Origin: Bacteroidia bacterium
GTDB taxonomy: Bacteria > Bacteroidota > Bacteroidia > B-17B0 > Aurantibacillaceae
Assembly (NCBI GenBank): GCA_026418315.1
Contig: JAOABO010000038.1
Coordinates: 3,712 to 13,322, forward strand
Direction: 5' to 3'
DNA length: 9,611 nucleotides
The position numbers were made by a program, and so were the translations under genes. The first letter of the stretch is position 1. The number at the start of each line of letters is the position of its first letter. Under the pieces are notes generated by a model. It was not told the origin of the DNA and did no database searches. It was given only the letters and a program-made list of their open reading frames with translations. This document shows, in pieces, positions 1 through 6,160 of this stretch.

Positions 1-620
1 TGGAATTGATAATGATGGATAACCAAAGGGATATTTGCTTTCTTTCGTTTATTCTCGTCTTCGGCATTAGATAACTCATCACTTTTTACTTCAGTTGTAA
101 TAACAAAATATTGGTCAGCGTGTTCCAGTTTTTCAACCGGGTTTTCATTCAGAAAGTTGAAAAGTATTAAAATATCAGAGTATATTTTTCTTTGAGATTC
201 AGTAAATCCATACTTCACCAATTGTATTTCTCTGTCTTTTACATTGATATCTACCTGTGGTTCTAACAAATATTCCAATTCTATTTTTTTATCCTTGCCG
301 TCATCTTGTACAAGGTCTGTGTTTTCAAAATTATAGACATAGTATAATGGTTTGAAGGTTTGCTGTGTAAGTATTTCATTTGTTTTTTCTTTTAATAAAT
401 TTTCAAACCCCTCATAAAAAGCGGTGTTGGTATATTTTCTTTTGATAATTCCCATGGGAACTTTACCTGGTCTGAAACCGGGCATAGAAATATTTTTCTG
501 AATTTGTTTGAGATATTTTTCTCTTTCTTGCTCTAATTCTGCTGATGTTAATACAACGTCAGATTTGATAATTTCTGGTTTAATAACTATTTTTTCTGTG
601 CTTACTACTGCATTACTCAT
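1..620 (-). CDS. tig: Trigger factor, N-terminal part (cut by the window edge)
   Basis: Ribosome-associated chaperone that meets nascent chains at the peptide exit tunnel. The reading frame is open from ATG at 620 to the left edge (206 codons), so the C-terminal part lies outside the window. The recognisable element is the ribosome-docking signature: GFRPGKVP at residues 48-55, inside SMPGFRPGKVPMGIIKRKY, which matches the GFRxGKxP loop of the tail domain that binds ribosomal protein L23. The segment before it (about residues 10-45) has the expected strand-helix pattern with a charged helix (ELEQEREKYLKQIQKN). The later part is rich in Lys and Glu and has no obvious FKBP signature, which agrees with the weakly conserved middle domain in Bacteroidota. 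A TAnnTTTG box lies 25 bases upstream of the ATG, and a terminator separates the gene from the tRNA before it, so it is probably transcribed on its own. The family call is strong because of the signature; the length cannot be judged. Confidence 0.9.
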   Translation of the reverse strand, partial: MSNAVVSTEKIVIKPEIIKSDVVLTSAELEQEREKYLKQIQKNISMPGFRPGKVPMGIIKRKYTNTAFYEGFENLLKEKTNEILTQQTFKPLYYVYNFENTDLVQDDGKDKKIELEYLLEPQVDINVKDREIQLVKYGFTESQRKIYSDILILFNFLNENPVEKLEHADQYFVITTEVKSDELSNAEDENKRKKANIPLVIHHYQF

Positions 621-645
621 ATTTTCAATTTAAAAATTAAAGCCG

Positions 646-653
646 CAAATTTA
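646..653 (-). promoter_or_regulatory. -7 box of the trigger factor promoter
   Basis: On the minus strand this reads TAAATTTG, an exact match to the Bacteroidota -7 consensus TAnnTTTG, followed by CGGC. It sits 25 bases before the tig ATG, giving a leader of roughly 20 nt. No clear TTG lies 19-21 bases upstream, so the -33 element is weak or absent. Function is inferred from the match and position. Confidence 0.55.
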
Positions 654-691
654 CTATTAAATGAATACTTTAAATAAAATATTTAATAAAT

Positions 692-715
692 AAAAAAGCC
701 ACTCAAAAAGTGGCT
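692..715 (-). terminator. Intrinsic terminator after tRNA-Val
   Basis: The minus strand reads AGCCACT, loop TTTTG, AGTGGCT and then continues in T's: a perfect 7-bp stem with a 5-nt loop and a run of six T's that begins with the last base of the stem. It begins 7 bases after the 3' end of the tRNA and lies before the tig promoter, so it should end the tRNA transcript and separate it from tig. There is no comparable T-tract on the plus strand, so it works in one direction only. Confidence 0.85.
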
Positions 716-722
716 CTTTGTG

Positions 723-797
723 TGGGATCAACAGGATTCGAACCTGTGACCCCCTGCTTGTAAGGCAGGTGCTCTGAACCAGCTGAGCTATGATCCC
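723..797 (-). tRNA. tRNA-Val (anticodon TAC)
   Basis: A complete 75-nt cloverleaf can be folded. The acceptor stem GGGATCA pairs fully with TGATCCC, followed by discriminator A. The D arm is GCTC/GAGC around AGCTGGTTCA. The anticodon stem CCTGC/GCAGG encloses loop CTTACAA, giving anticodon TAC, which reads GTA (valine). The variable loop is 5 nt and the T arm ACAGG-TTCGAAT-CCTGT carries the standard TTCGA core. CCA is not encoded: the bases after the discriminator are CAC, so the tail must be added by the CCA-adding enzyme. It is a single-gene unit with its own promoter and terminator. Confidence 0.97.
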
Positions 798-810
798 ATT
801 GATGAGGCCG

Positions 811-841
811 CAAATGTATGTAATCAAATTTTATTTTTCAA
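811..841 (-). promoter_or_regulatory. Promoter of tRNA-Val (-33 TTG, -7 TACATTTG)
   Basis: The minus strand has TTG (839-841), a 20-base spacer, then TACATTTG (811-818), matching both halves of the Bacteroidota sigma-A consensus with standard spacing. The -7 box ends 13 bases before the mature tRNA, leaving a very short 5' leader for RNase P to remove. It is followed by CGGC, as at the tig promoter. Confidence 0.75.
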
Positions 842-926
842 AAAACTTCTTTGGATTTTTTTTACCTTTCTGATTATCAATTATTTAAATGTGAAATATG
901 TATCTAATAAAAAAACTATCTACTCT

Positions 927-1523
927 TTAATTCCACATAGAATTTTGCGGAAAATGTGCTACATAAAAATGTGGTGTATGATAAATAGCTTTTTGCCAAC
1001 AGGTATTTTCAATGCATTTTCCAAATACCAATTCTTTACGGGCAGGAGTGGTTAGCCACGAATTGTTTAATATTTCTTCTTCTAACTGCTGTTCTCCCCA
1101 GCCCGAATATCCCAGGAAGAATTTAATATCTTGAGGAGTGGCTTCATCTTTTATTACTAATTGTTTAATGGTCTCAAAATCCCCTCCAAAATAAATACCA
1201 TGCCCCAAGTCCTTACTGTCTTCTACTAAATCTCCCAAGGTGTGTATATAAAATAAAGAGGAAGTTTGTACAGGCCCCCCAAAATAAAGAGGCCAATCTT
1301 TTGCGTTAGAAAATATTTTAATACTATCTGCTAAAGAAACATTTTTAATAGGTTTGTTTATTATAAATCCTAATGAACCTTCTTTTTCATTATGAATAGC
1401 CAGTAATACCACCGACCTTTTAAAGTATCCATCATTCATAAATGGTTCAGCAAGCAACAAGCTACCTGCTTTTGCCTTGTAATTACTAAAATCCAGTGAT
1501 AATGAATTTTCTTTGAATATCAT
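927..1523 (-). CDS. YqgE/AlgH family protein (DUF179)
   Basis: Small soluble protein of the widespread UPF0301/YqgE/AlgH family, whose biochemical role is not settled; AlgH was first linked to alginate regulation in Pseudomonas. The family hallmarks are visible. Near the N-terminus AGSLLLAEPFMNDGYFKRSV (residues 19-38) matches the conserved G-x-L-L-[IV]-[AS]-x-P-x-[ML]-x-D segment; SLGFIINKPI (50-59) is the second motif; YFGGPVQ (80-86) the third; FFLGYSGWGEQQLEEEI (135-151) with NSWL (154-157) the fourth. Length is 198 aa, close to the family norm. I chose ATG at 1523 because the upstream extension to 1541 uses TTG and adds six residues (MIYYCT) with no family support; a good promoter lies upstream of both. 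There is no signal peptide or membrane segment. It follows the DUF4270 gene but appears to have its own promoter, so co-transcription is not required. Confidence 0.93.
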   Translation of the reverse strand: MIFKENSLSLDFSNYKAKAGSLLLAEPFMNDGYFKRSVVLLAIHNEKEGSLGFIINKPIKNVSLADSIKIFSNAKDWPLYFGGPVQTSSLFYIHTLGDLVEDSKDLGHGIYFGGDFETIKQLVIKDEATPQDIKFFLGYSGWGEQQLEEEILNNSWLTTPARKELVFGKCIENTCWQKAIYHTPHFYVAHFPQNSMWN

Positions 1524-1561
1524 AGTGCAATAATATATCAAAGATTTATCAATTTATATGC

Positions 1562-1591
1562 CAAAGTTACAAATATTTTTTTAATTGACAA
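1562..1591 (-). promoter_or_regulatory. Promoter of the YqgE/AlgH gene (-33 TTG, -7 TAACTTTG)
   Basis: The minus strand reads TTG (1589-1591), a 19-base AT-rich spacer and TAACTTTG (1562-1569), an exact Bacteroidota-type promoter. The -7 box ends 38 bases before the ATG at 1523. The -33 TTG is part of one of the TTGTC repeats that form the dyads described at 1600-1613, so the upstream transcript end and this promoter lie very close together. Confidence 0.7.
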
Positions 1592-1599
1592 AAATGATA

Positions 1600-1613
1600 T
1601 TGTCTAGTGACAA
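1600..1613 (-). terminator. Possible weak terminator after the lipoprotein gene
   Basis: On the minus strand TTGTC-ACTA-GACAA forms a 5-bp stem with a 4-nt loop, starting 10 bases after the lipoprotein stop codon, followed by TATCATTTTTG. The stem is short and AT-rich and the T-run is delayed by five bases, so this is a poor intrinsic terminator at best. The GACAA arm could instead pair with the next TTGTC, which overlaps the YqgE -33 element. Confidence 0.3.
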
Positions 1614-1623
1614 ATAGCCCTGT

Positions 1624-2979
1624 TTAAGGAATAGGGGTATAGTATAATTTTAACAAGGGCTTCAGTGTGGGGTGTTTGTAGCCACCTATTACTACTCTGG
1701 CAGCAAAAAAATCTTTCCTGAATGTCAAAGTAACTTTAGGATCTGTGGCCACTAAAGCCAATCCATAATATTTTTGTTTTCCACTCAAAATATGCTGAAC
1801 ATAACGGGAAATATTAAATTTGTATTCTAAATTATTCAAATTCCCACCATAACCGACAAATGAAGTAGAAGAATAATACTGATCTAACGTAAACATTTCA
1901 TTACCTGCACTATCTAATGCTAATAAACTCATAGCTGGTGGGGGCGTATAAAAAGTACTATTAGAAATAAAACTATTGTCTACCTTGAATACAACTTCTG
2001 CTCTATTAATTGAAAAGTTCCCTAACTTAGGTAAGTTATTCAAAGCAGGAATATCTACCAATACTCTTGTTCCGTTCAATCCTTTTACAAACACATTCTG
2101 GCTTGCAGAAGTATTATTTCCAGTTAATTGATTATATAAATACACATTTGCACCTGAAGAGTAATTGTAATGAAAATAATTATGCCGAACAGAATAATTA
2201 TTATTAAATGTAAACTGATAGACCTTTGATTCTTTCAATGCCGGCGGATTGCCGGTATGATAATACACATAAAAACCTGAAACACTATTGGCTAAATCTA
2301 TTTTCATCAATGCTCCCTGCAAGGAAGATGCATTCAATACAGAGTTTTTCGTGGTAATATAAAAACCCTTGTAAGTAGTTTGTAAAATTGAATTATTGAT
2401 CAAATATTGTGGATTTGAAATAATGCTTTGTGCAAAACCCTTAAAAACAGGAATTTGAATGGTTTTGTAACTACTCATTTTTTTGGGTTTTATTAGGACA
2501 TCTGCCAGTGGTATAATTTGATAAGCAAAATTTTTGTTGCTATAGTAGTTTTCAGAAGTGCTCATATCTTCAGTCATACGATATACCTGATATCGTAAGG
2601 GTGTAGTGGTATCTCCCACAAAGTTTTCAGTAAAGACAAGAATAATTTTGGCAGAATCTACAACAGCATCAGAAGGAAATGCCACATTGGTAATATTATT
2701 GGGTAATGAAAAGTGCGTGTACAAATCGGCATCTGTTCTGCCAAAGACAGGGTCTTGATTAGAACCTATAAATTTAAATCCATCATTATATATTCTAATG
2801 CTATCTGTTTTTTGAGTTTTTAATATAAAAGAAAATGTATCTTGATACATGGCATGCAAAATATCAGAATCCGGAAGTGTATTGTCCACTAATGTTTTAT
2901 TGACATTTTTTTTACACGCAAAAAACAAGAATACAAAAAACATTAAACTTGCTAGTCCAACTAATTTCTTTTTTTTCAT
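1624..2979 (-). CDS. DUF4270-family outer-membrane lipoprotein
   Basis: Predicted secreted lipoprotein of 451 aa, function unknown. Residues 1-22 are a lipoprotein signal: basic MKKKK, a hydrophobic stretch (LVGLASLMFFVFLFF) and lipobox FFAC with the lipidated cysteine at 22. After Cys the sequence is KKNVNK, lacking the acidic surface-export signals (such as K-[DE]-[DE] or QKDDE) known in Bacteroidota, so a periplasm-facing location is more likely; this is an inference. The segment GSNQDPVFGRTDADLYT (72-88) matches the 'G..NDP.FG.T.A..YTQ' pattern typical of DUF4270 proteins, and the rest is Ser/Thr/Asn/Tyr-rich and probably beta-rich, with alternating strands such as VDSAKIILVF. It starts 35 bases after nuoF with no promoter or terminator seen between them, so it is probably the last gene of the nuoE-nuoF transcript. 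The lipoprotein call is very safe and the family call fairly safe. Confidence 0.88.
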   Translation of the reverse strand: MKKKKLVGLASLMFFVFLFFACKKNVNKTLVDNTLPDSDILHAMYQDTFSFILKTQKTDSIRIYNDGFKFIGSNQDPVFGRTDADLYTHFSLPNNITNVAFPSDAVVDSAKIILVFTENFVGDTTTPLRYQVYRMTEDMSTSENYYSNKNFAYQIIPLADVLIKPKKMSSYKTIQIPVFKGFAQSIISNPQYLINNSILQTTYKGFYITTKNSVLNASSLQGALMKIDLANSVSGFYVYYHTGNPPALKESKVYQFTFNNNYSVRHNYFHYNYSSGANVYLYNQLTGNNTSASQNVFVKGLNGTRVLVDIPALNNLPKLGNFSINRAEVVFKVDNSFISNSTFYTPPPAMSLLALDSAGNEMFTLDQYYSSTSFVGYGGNLNNLEYKFNISRYVQHILSGKQKYYGLALVATDPKVTLTFRKDFFAARVVIGGYKHPTLKPLLKLYYTPIP

Positions 2980-3014
2980 GAATAAACGGTCAATAATTAT
3001 TTTACACCTTTTTG

Positions 3015-4355
3015 CTATACTGTTTCTTTACTCCATCTTTTGTTGTAATGATTTACTTTTTTAATACCTTTGTTTTTTACCGCTTCTTCAAACTCGTGCC
3101 TGAAATGACGAATGGCACTGGCTACAGGCCAAGAAGCAGCATCTCCAAGCGGACATATTGTTCTGCCATCTATTTTACTTTGAATATCCCATAGCAAATC
3201 AATGTCTTTCATGGTAGCGGTTCCATCAATGAACTTCTTCAATATTCTTTCCATCCAGCCCGTACCTTCTCTGCAAGGTGAGCATTGTCCACAACTTTCG
3301 TGATGATAAAACCGCGATAAGGTGTATAAATTATAGATAATGGAAGTGTCTTCATCCATTACAATAAATCCTCCTGAACCTAATGCTGTACCTGTTTGAA
3401 ACCCGCCATCGGCTAAACTTTCATAAGACATTAAACGGGGTTCTCCTTTTGCTGTTTTTAATATCAATTCGGCGGGTAAAACAGGAACAGATGAACCTCC
3501 GGCAATCACTGCTTTCAGTTTTTTTCCTCCTCTAATGCCTCCACAGTACTCATCTGAGTATATAAATTCTTCTACAGGTAATCCTAACTCTATTTCGTAC
3601 ACACCGGGTTTATTAATGTGTCCGGATGCGGAAATTAATTTGGTTCCGGTAGATTTTCCTACACCAATTTTAGCATATTCTTCTCCACCCATATTAACAA
3701 TAGGTACAACTGCCGCAATGGTCTCTACATTATTGACCACTGTAGGACATCCCCACAACCCGGCCACTGCCGGAAAGGGCGGTTTCATTCTTGGGTTGCC
3801 TCTTTTCCCTTCTAACGATTCTATCAATGCTGTTTCTTCTCCACATATATAAGCCCCTGCTCCCACTTGCACATATAAATCTAAAGAATAATCAGTTCCT
3901 AAAATATTTTTTCCTAACCATCCATTAGCGTATGCTTCAGCAATGGCTTTTTCTAATAGGCGGGCTACATAAAAATATTCACCACGAATATAAATATACG
4001 AAGTATTAGCCCCTAAAGCATAAGAAGACACTATCATTCCTTCTATTAGTAAGTGAGGAATATGTTCCATTAAATAGCGGTCTTTGAAAGTACCCGGTTC
4101 CGATTCATCTGCATTACAAAGCAGGTAGCGAGGCACACCCGGTGGTTTGGCTAAAAACCCCCATTTCATACCCGTAGGAAATCCTGCCCCACCTCTACCT
4201 CTTAAACCTGACTTTTTAACCTCTTCTACAATTTGATCTGATGAATAATTTTTCAATGCTTTCTCCACAGCAGAATAGCCACCATTTTGACGATATACTT
4301 CGTAAGTTTGAATACCCGGAATATTGATTTTATCCAATAATAATTTCTTGCCCAT
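3015..4355 (-). CDS. nuoF: NADH-quinone oxidoreductase subunit F (NuoF, 51-kDa subunit)
   Basis: Flavoprotein of the NADH-oxidising arm of complex I: binds NADH and FMN and passes electrons to cluster N3, on the cytoplasmic side of the inner membrane. FMN-binding glycine-rich GRGGAGFPTGMKW is at residues 54-66 and NADESEPGTFKDR at 81-93. The nucleotide-binding region GAGAYICGEETALIESLEGK is at 165-184, followed by RGNPRMKPPFPA. The N3 [4Fe-4S] ligands are C355, C358 and C361 (SCGQCSPCREGTGW) and C401 (TICPLGD). All key residues are present. At 446 aa it has the length of a complex I NuoF; it lacks the extra N-terminal thioredoxin-like and C-terminal ferredoxin domains of many hydrogenase or formate dehydrogenase flavoprotein subunits. 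It starts 8 bases after the nuoE stop, clearly the same operon. It is not followed by nuoG as in most nuo operons but by a lipoprotein gene. The C-terminal tail (NKGIKKVNHYNKRWSKETV) is basic and not family-conserved as far as I can tell. Confidence 0.97.
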   Translation of the reverse strand: MGKKLLLDKINIPGIQTYEVYRQNGGYSAVEKALKNYSSDQIVEEVKKSGLRGRGGAGFPTGMKWGFLAKPPGVPRYLLCNADESEPGTFKDRYLMEHIPHLLIEGMIVSSYALGANTSYIYIRGEYFYVARLLEKAIAEAYANGWLGKNILGTDYSLDLYVQVGAGAYICGEETALIESLEGKRGNPRMKPPFPAVAGLWGCPTVVNNVETIAAVVPIVNMGGEEYAKIGVGKSTGTKLISASGHINKPGVYEIELGLPVEEFIYSDEYCGGIRGGKKLKAVIAGGSSVPVLPAELILKTAKGEPRLMSYESLADGGFQTGTALGSGGFIVMDEDTSIIYNLYTLSRFYHHESCGQCSPCREGTGWMERILKKFIDGTATMKDIDLLWDIQSKIDGRTICPLGDAASWPVASAIRHFRHEFEEAVKNKGIKKVNHYNKRWSKETV

Positions 4356-4363
4356 AAAAATTT

Positions 4364-4945
4364 TTATTTAGTATGAAAGGTTTCCGTATCTGTATAATTT
4401 CTTCTTTTGGCTTCGCTTTTGTATTGGTCTAATATTTGATCTATTTTTTCAAAAGTCAGGTTTTCATGATAAGATGCTCCACATTGCATCATAGGGGCTG
4501 TTCCACACGAGCCCAAACATTCTACTGTTTTAATGGTAAACATTCCATCGGGGGTAGTTTCTCCTTCTTTGATACCTAATTTTTTTTCTAAATATTCTAC
4601 TATTTCATTGGCTCCATTCAGCCAACATGAAGAAGTACGACAAACTTCCAATACACATTTTCCTACGGGCTTTAAATTAAACATAGAATAAAAACTGGCT
4701 ACTTCAAAGACCTCAATGGGTGTTATATTGAGCAGTTCAGCAACATAATCCATTACTTCAGGACTTAACCATCCATCATTTTCGGCCTGAGCAATATGCA
4801 ATACTGGTATTAAAGCAGATTTTTGTTTACCTTCAGGATATCTTGTTTTAATTTGCTCAATGGTTTGCAAGGCACTTTCACTGAATTTCAATTGTTTTCT
4901 TTTTTCTTTATCAAAAGAGAGAACTCCGTGTATTTGAGCAGACAT
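4364..4945 (-). CDS. nuoE: NADH-quinone oxidoreductase subunit E (NuoE, 24-kDa subunit)
   Basis: Thioredoxin-like [2Fe-2S] subunit of complex I, partner of NuoF in the NADH dehydrogenase module; it carries cluster N1a. The N-terminal helical region contains IPVLHIAQAENDGWLSPEVM (residues 46-65), a family signature, followed by PIEVFEVASFYSMF (76-89). The four cluster ligands are C102 and C107 (VCRTSSCWLNG, spacing C-x4-C) and C143 and C147 (VECLGSCGTAPMMQ, spacing C-x3-C). Length 193 aa is somewhat longer than the usual 160-180 because of a charged C-terminal tail (SEAKRRNYTDTETFHTK). It is the first gene of the nuoE-nuoF-lipoprotein run, with a TATCTTTG promoter box 19 bases upstream of the ATG at 4945. 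No nuoD precedes it; the nearest upstream gene is the D-lactate dehydrogenase, 228 bases away. Confidence 0.97.
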   Translation of the reverse strand: MSAQIHGVLSFDKEKRKQLKFSESALQTIEQIKTRYPEGKQKSALIPVLHIAQAENDGWLSPEVMDYVAELLNITPIEVFEVASFYSMFNLKPVGKCVLEVCRTSSCWLNGANEIVEYLEKKLGIKEGETTPDGMFTIKTVECLGSCGTAPMMQCGASYHENLTFEKIDQILDQYKSEAKRRNYTDTETFHTK

Positions 4946-4964
4946 AAATTTGAATTACATGCGG

Positions 4965-4972
4965 CAAAGATA
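4965..4972 (-). promoter_or_regulatory. -7 box of the nuoE promoter
   Basis: The minus strand reads TATCTTTG, an exact TAnnTTTG match, followed by CCGC; it ends 19 bases before the nuoE ATG. I see no TTG at 19-21 bases upstream, so the -33 element is poor. It most likely drives nuoE, nuoF and the lipoprotein gene together. Confidence 0.6.
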
Positions 4973-5124
4973 GGAAAATATTTGTTTTGAGATATATTAG
5001 ATAACACAAAAATTAGTTATGCCACATTCAAGCCAACAATGCTCAGATAAAGTTGCAATTATTACTTGAACTCGCAAATTCAAAATTTACTTTTCCTACT
5101 GAATTTTCTTGAAAAATATACCTC

Positions 5125-5142
5125 TTACATATCTGAATGTAA
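5125..5142. repeat. Short inverted repeat downstream of the lactate dehydrogenase gene
   Basis: TTACAT-ATCTGA-ATGTAA is a perfect 6-bp dyad with a 6-nt loop, 31 bases beyond the ldhA stop codon. On the minus strand it is followed after nine bases by a short T-run (TTTTT), so it could be a weak terminator. The rest of the 228-base gap between nuoE and ldhA (4946-5173) is AT-rich and holds only this dyad and the nuoE promoter box. Confidence 0.25.
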
Positions 5143-5173
5143 ACCCGACATCAAATAAATTAAACCACAAATA

Positions 5174-6160
5174 TTACCACAGGTCGTTGGACGATTTTCC
5201 ATATTTTTCCCATTCAGTCATGTTTTGAATAGTGGTGGTAGCAATGTTTTGCAGTGCTTCTTTTGTCAAAAAGGCCTGATGAGCGGTAAGCAGTACATTA
5301 GGAAAACTTTTTAATTTTAAAAACAAATCATCTGTAATTACTTTATTTCTCTTATCATTGAAATAAAGCCCTTTTTCAAATTCATATACATCTAAACAGG
5401 CCCCGGAAATTTGCTCACTTTCAATAGCTTTAATCAATGCTGAAGTATCAATAACTGCACCACGTGCAGTGTTAATCAAAATACTTCCCTTTTTTATTTT
5501 ACTGAATTTCTTTTCTGACAACAAATGATAAGTAGAACTATTGAGCGGACAATGAATGGAAATGATATCGCTGTTACTCAATAAATCGTCCAGCGAAACA
5601 TATTGTACTCCTAAAACCAGAGCATCGGGGTTTTCCTTAATATCATACGCTAATAGAGTACAGCCAAAGCCCTTCATAATTCGCGCAAATGCTGTGCCAA
5701 TTTTTCCCGTGCCAATAATGCCTACTGTTTTTTTATGAACATCAAAGCCCACCAGTGGGTCTAATCTGAAATCCTGTAATTGAAAAAGCAATTGAGAAAA
5801 ATATAACTTTCTATTGAGTGCCATTAACATAGCTACAGCATGTTCTGCAACAGAATAGGGTGAATATTCAGGAACATTAGCAACCCTTATATTGAGATTT
5901 TTTGCTGCATTTAAATCAACATGATTATACCCTGCGCTTCGTAGTGCAACAAACCGAATATTATTCTGATGTAAAATTTTCAAAACCCCTTCAGAAACAT
6001 CGTCATTTGAAAAAACAGACACAACATCATAACCAGTTGATAATTTAGCAGAATCTTTATCCAAAGCATCTTCAACAAAATGTAACTGATGAATGCCTTG
6101 AGCTGCTTTTTCTAAATAAGGTCTATCAAAAGAATGGGTACTATACACCAGTACTTTCAT
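5174..6160 (-). CDS. ldhA: D-lactate dehydrogenase, LdhA-like (2-hydroxyacid dehydrogenase family)
   Basis: NAD-dependent cytoplasmic enzyme expected to reduce pyruvate to D-lactate, regenerating NAD in fermentative or low-oxygen conditions. It resembles E. coli LdhA throughout: opening MKVLVYSTHSFDRPYL, substrate-domain motif ALRSAGYNHVDL (residues 72-83), VPEYSPYSVAEHAVAMLMALNRK (96-118), and the Rossmann motif GxGxxG at 150-155 (GTGKIG) with D173 at the end of the second strand, which favours NAD over NADP. The catalytic triad expected from the family is present: R233 (TARGA), E262 (YEFEKG) and H294 (TAHQAF). Length 328 aa is nearly that of E. coli LdhA. I chose ATG at 6160; the open frame extends to a TTG at 6217, but those 19 residues lie wholly within the upstream gene and do not fit the family. 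The start overlaps the end of the glycosyltransferase gene by 20 bases, suggesting coupled translation. The exact substrate (lactate or another D-2-hydroxyacid) is inferred. Confidence 0.93.
   Translation of the reverse strand: MKVLVYSTHSFDRPYLEKAAQGIHQLHFVEDALDKDSAKLSTGYDVVSVFSNDDVSEGVLKILHQNNIRFVALRSAGYNHVDLNAAKNLNIRVANVPEYSPYSVAEHAVAMLMALNRKLYFSQLLFQLQDFRLDPLVGFDVHKKTVGIIGTGKIGTAFARIMKGFGCTLLAYDIKENPDALVLGVQYVSLDDLLSNSDIISIHCPLNSSTYHLLSEKKFSKIKKGSILINTARGAVIDTSALIKAIESEQISGACLDVYEFEKGLYFNDKRNKVITDDLFLKLKSFPNVLLTAHQAFLTKEALQNIATTTIQNMTEWEKYGKSSNDLW

Noticed and set aside
3535..3852. Plus-strand open frame opposite nuoF
   Set aside because: It is antisense to highly conserved NuoF codons (NADH-binding region), and its peptide shows no family features.
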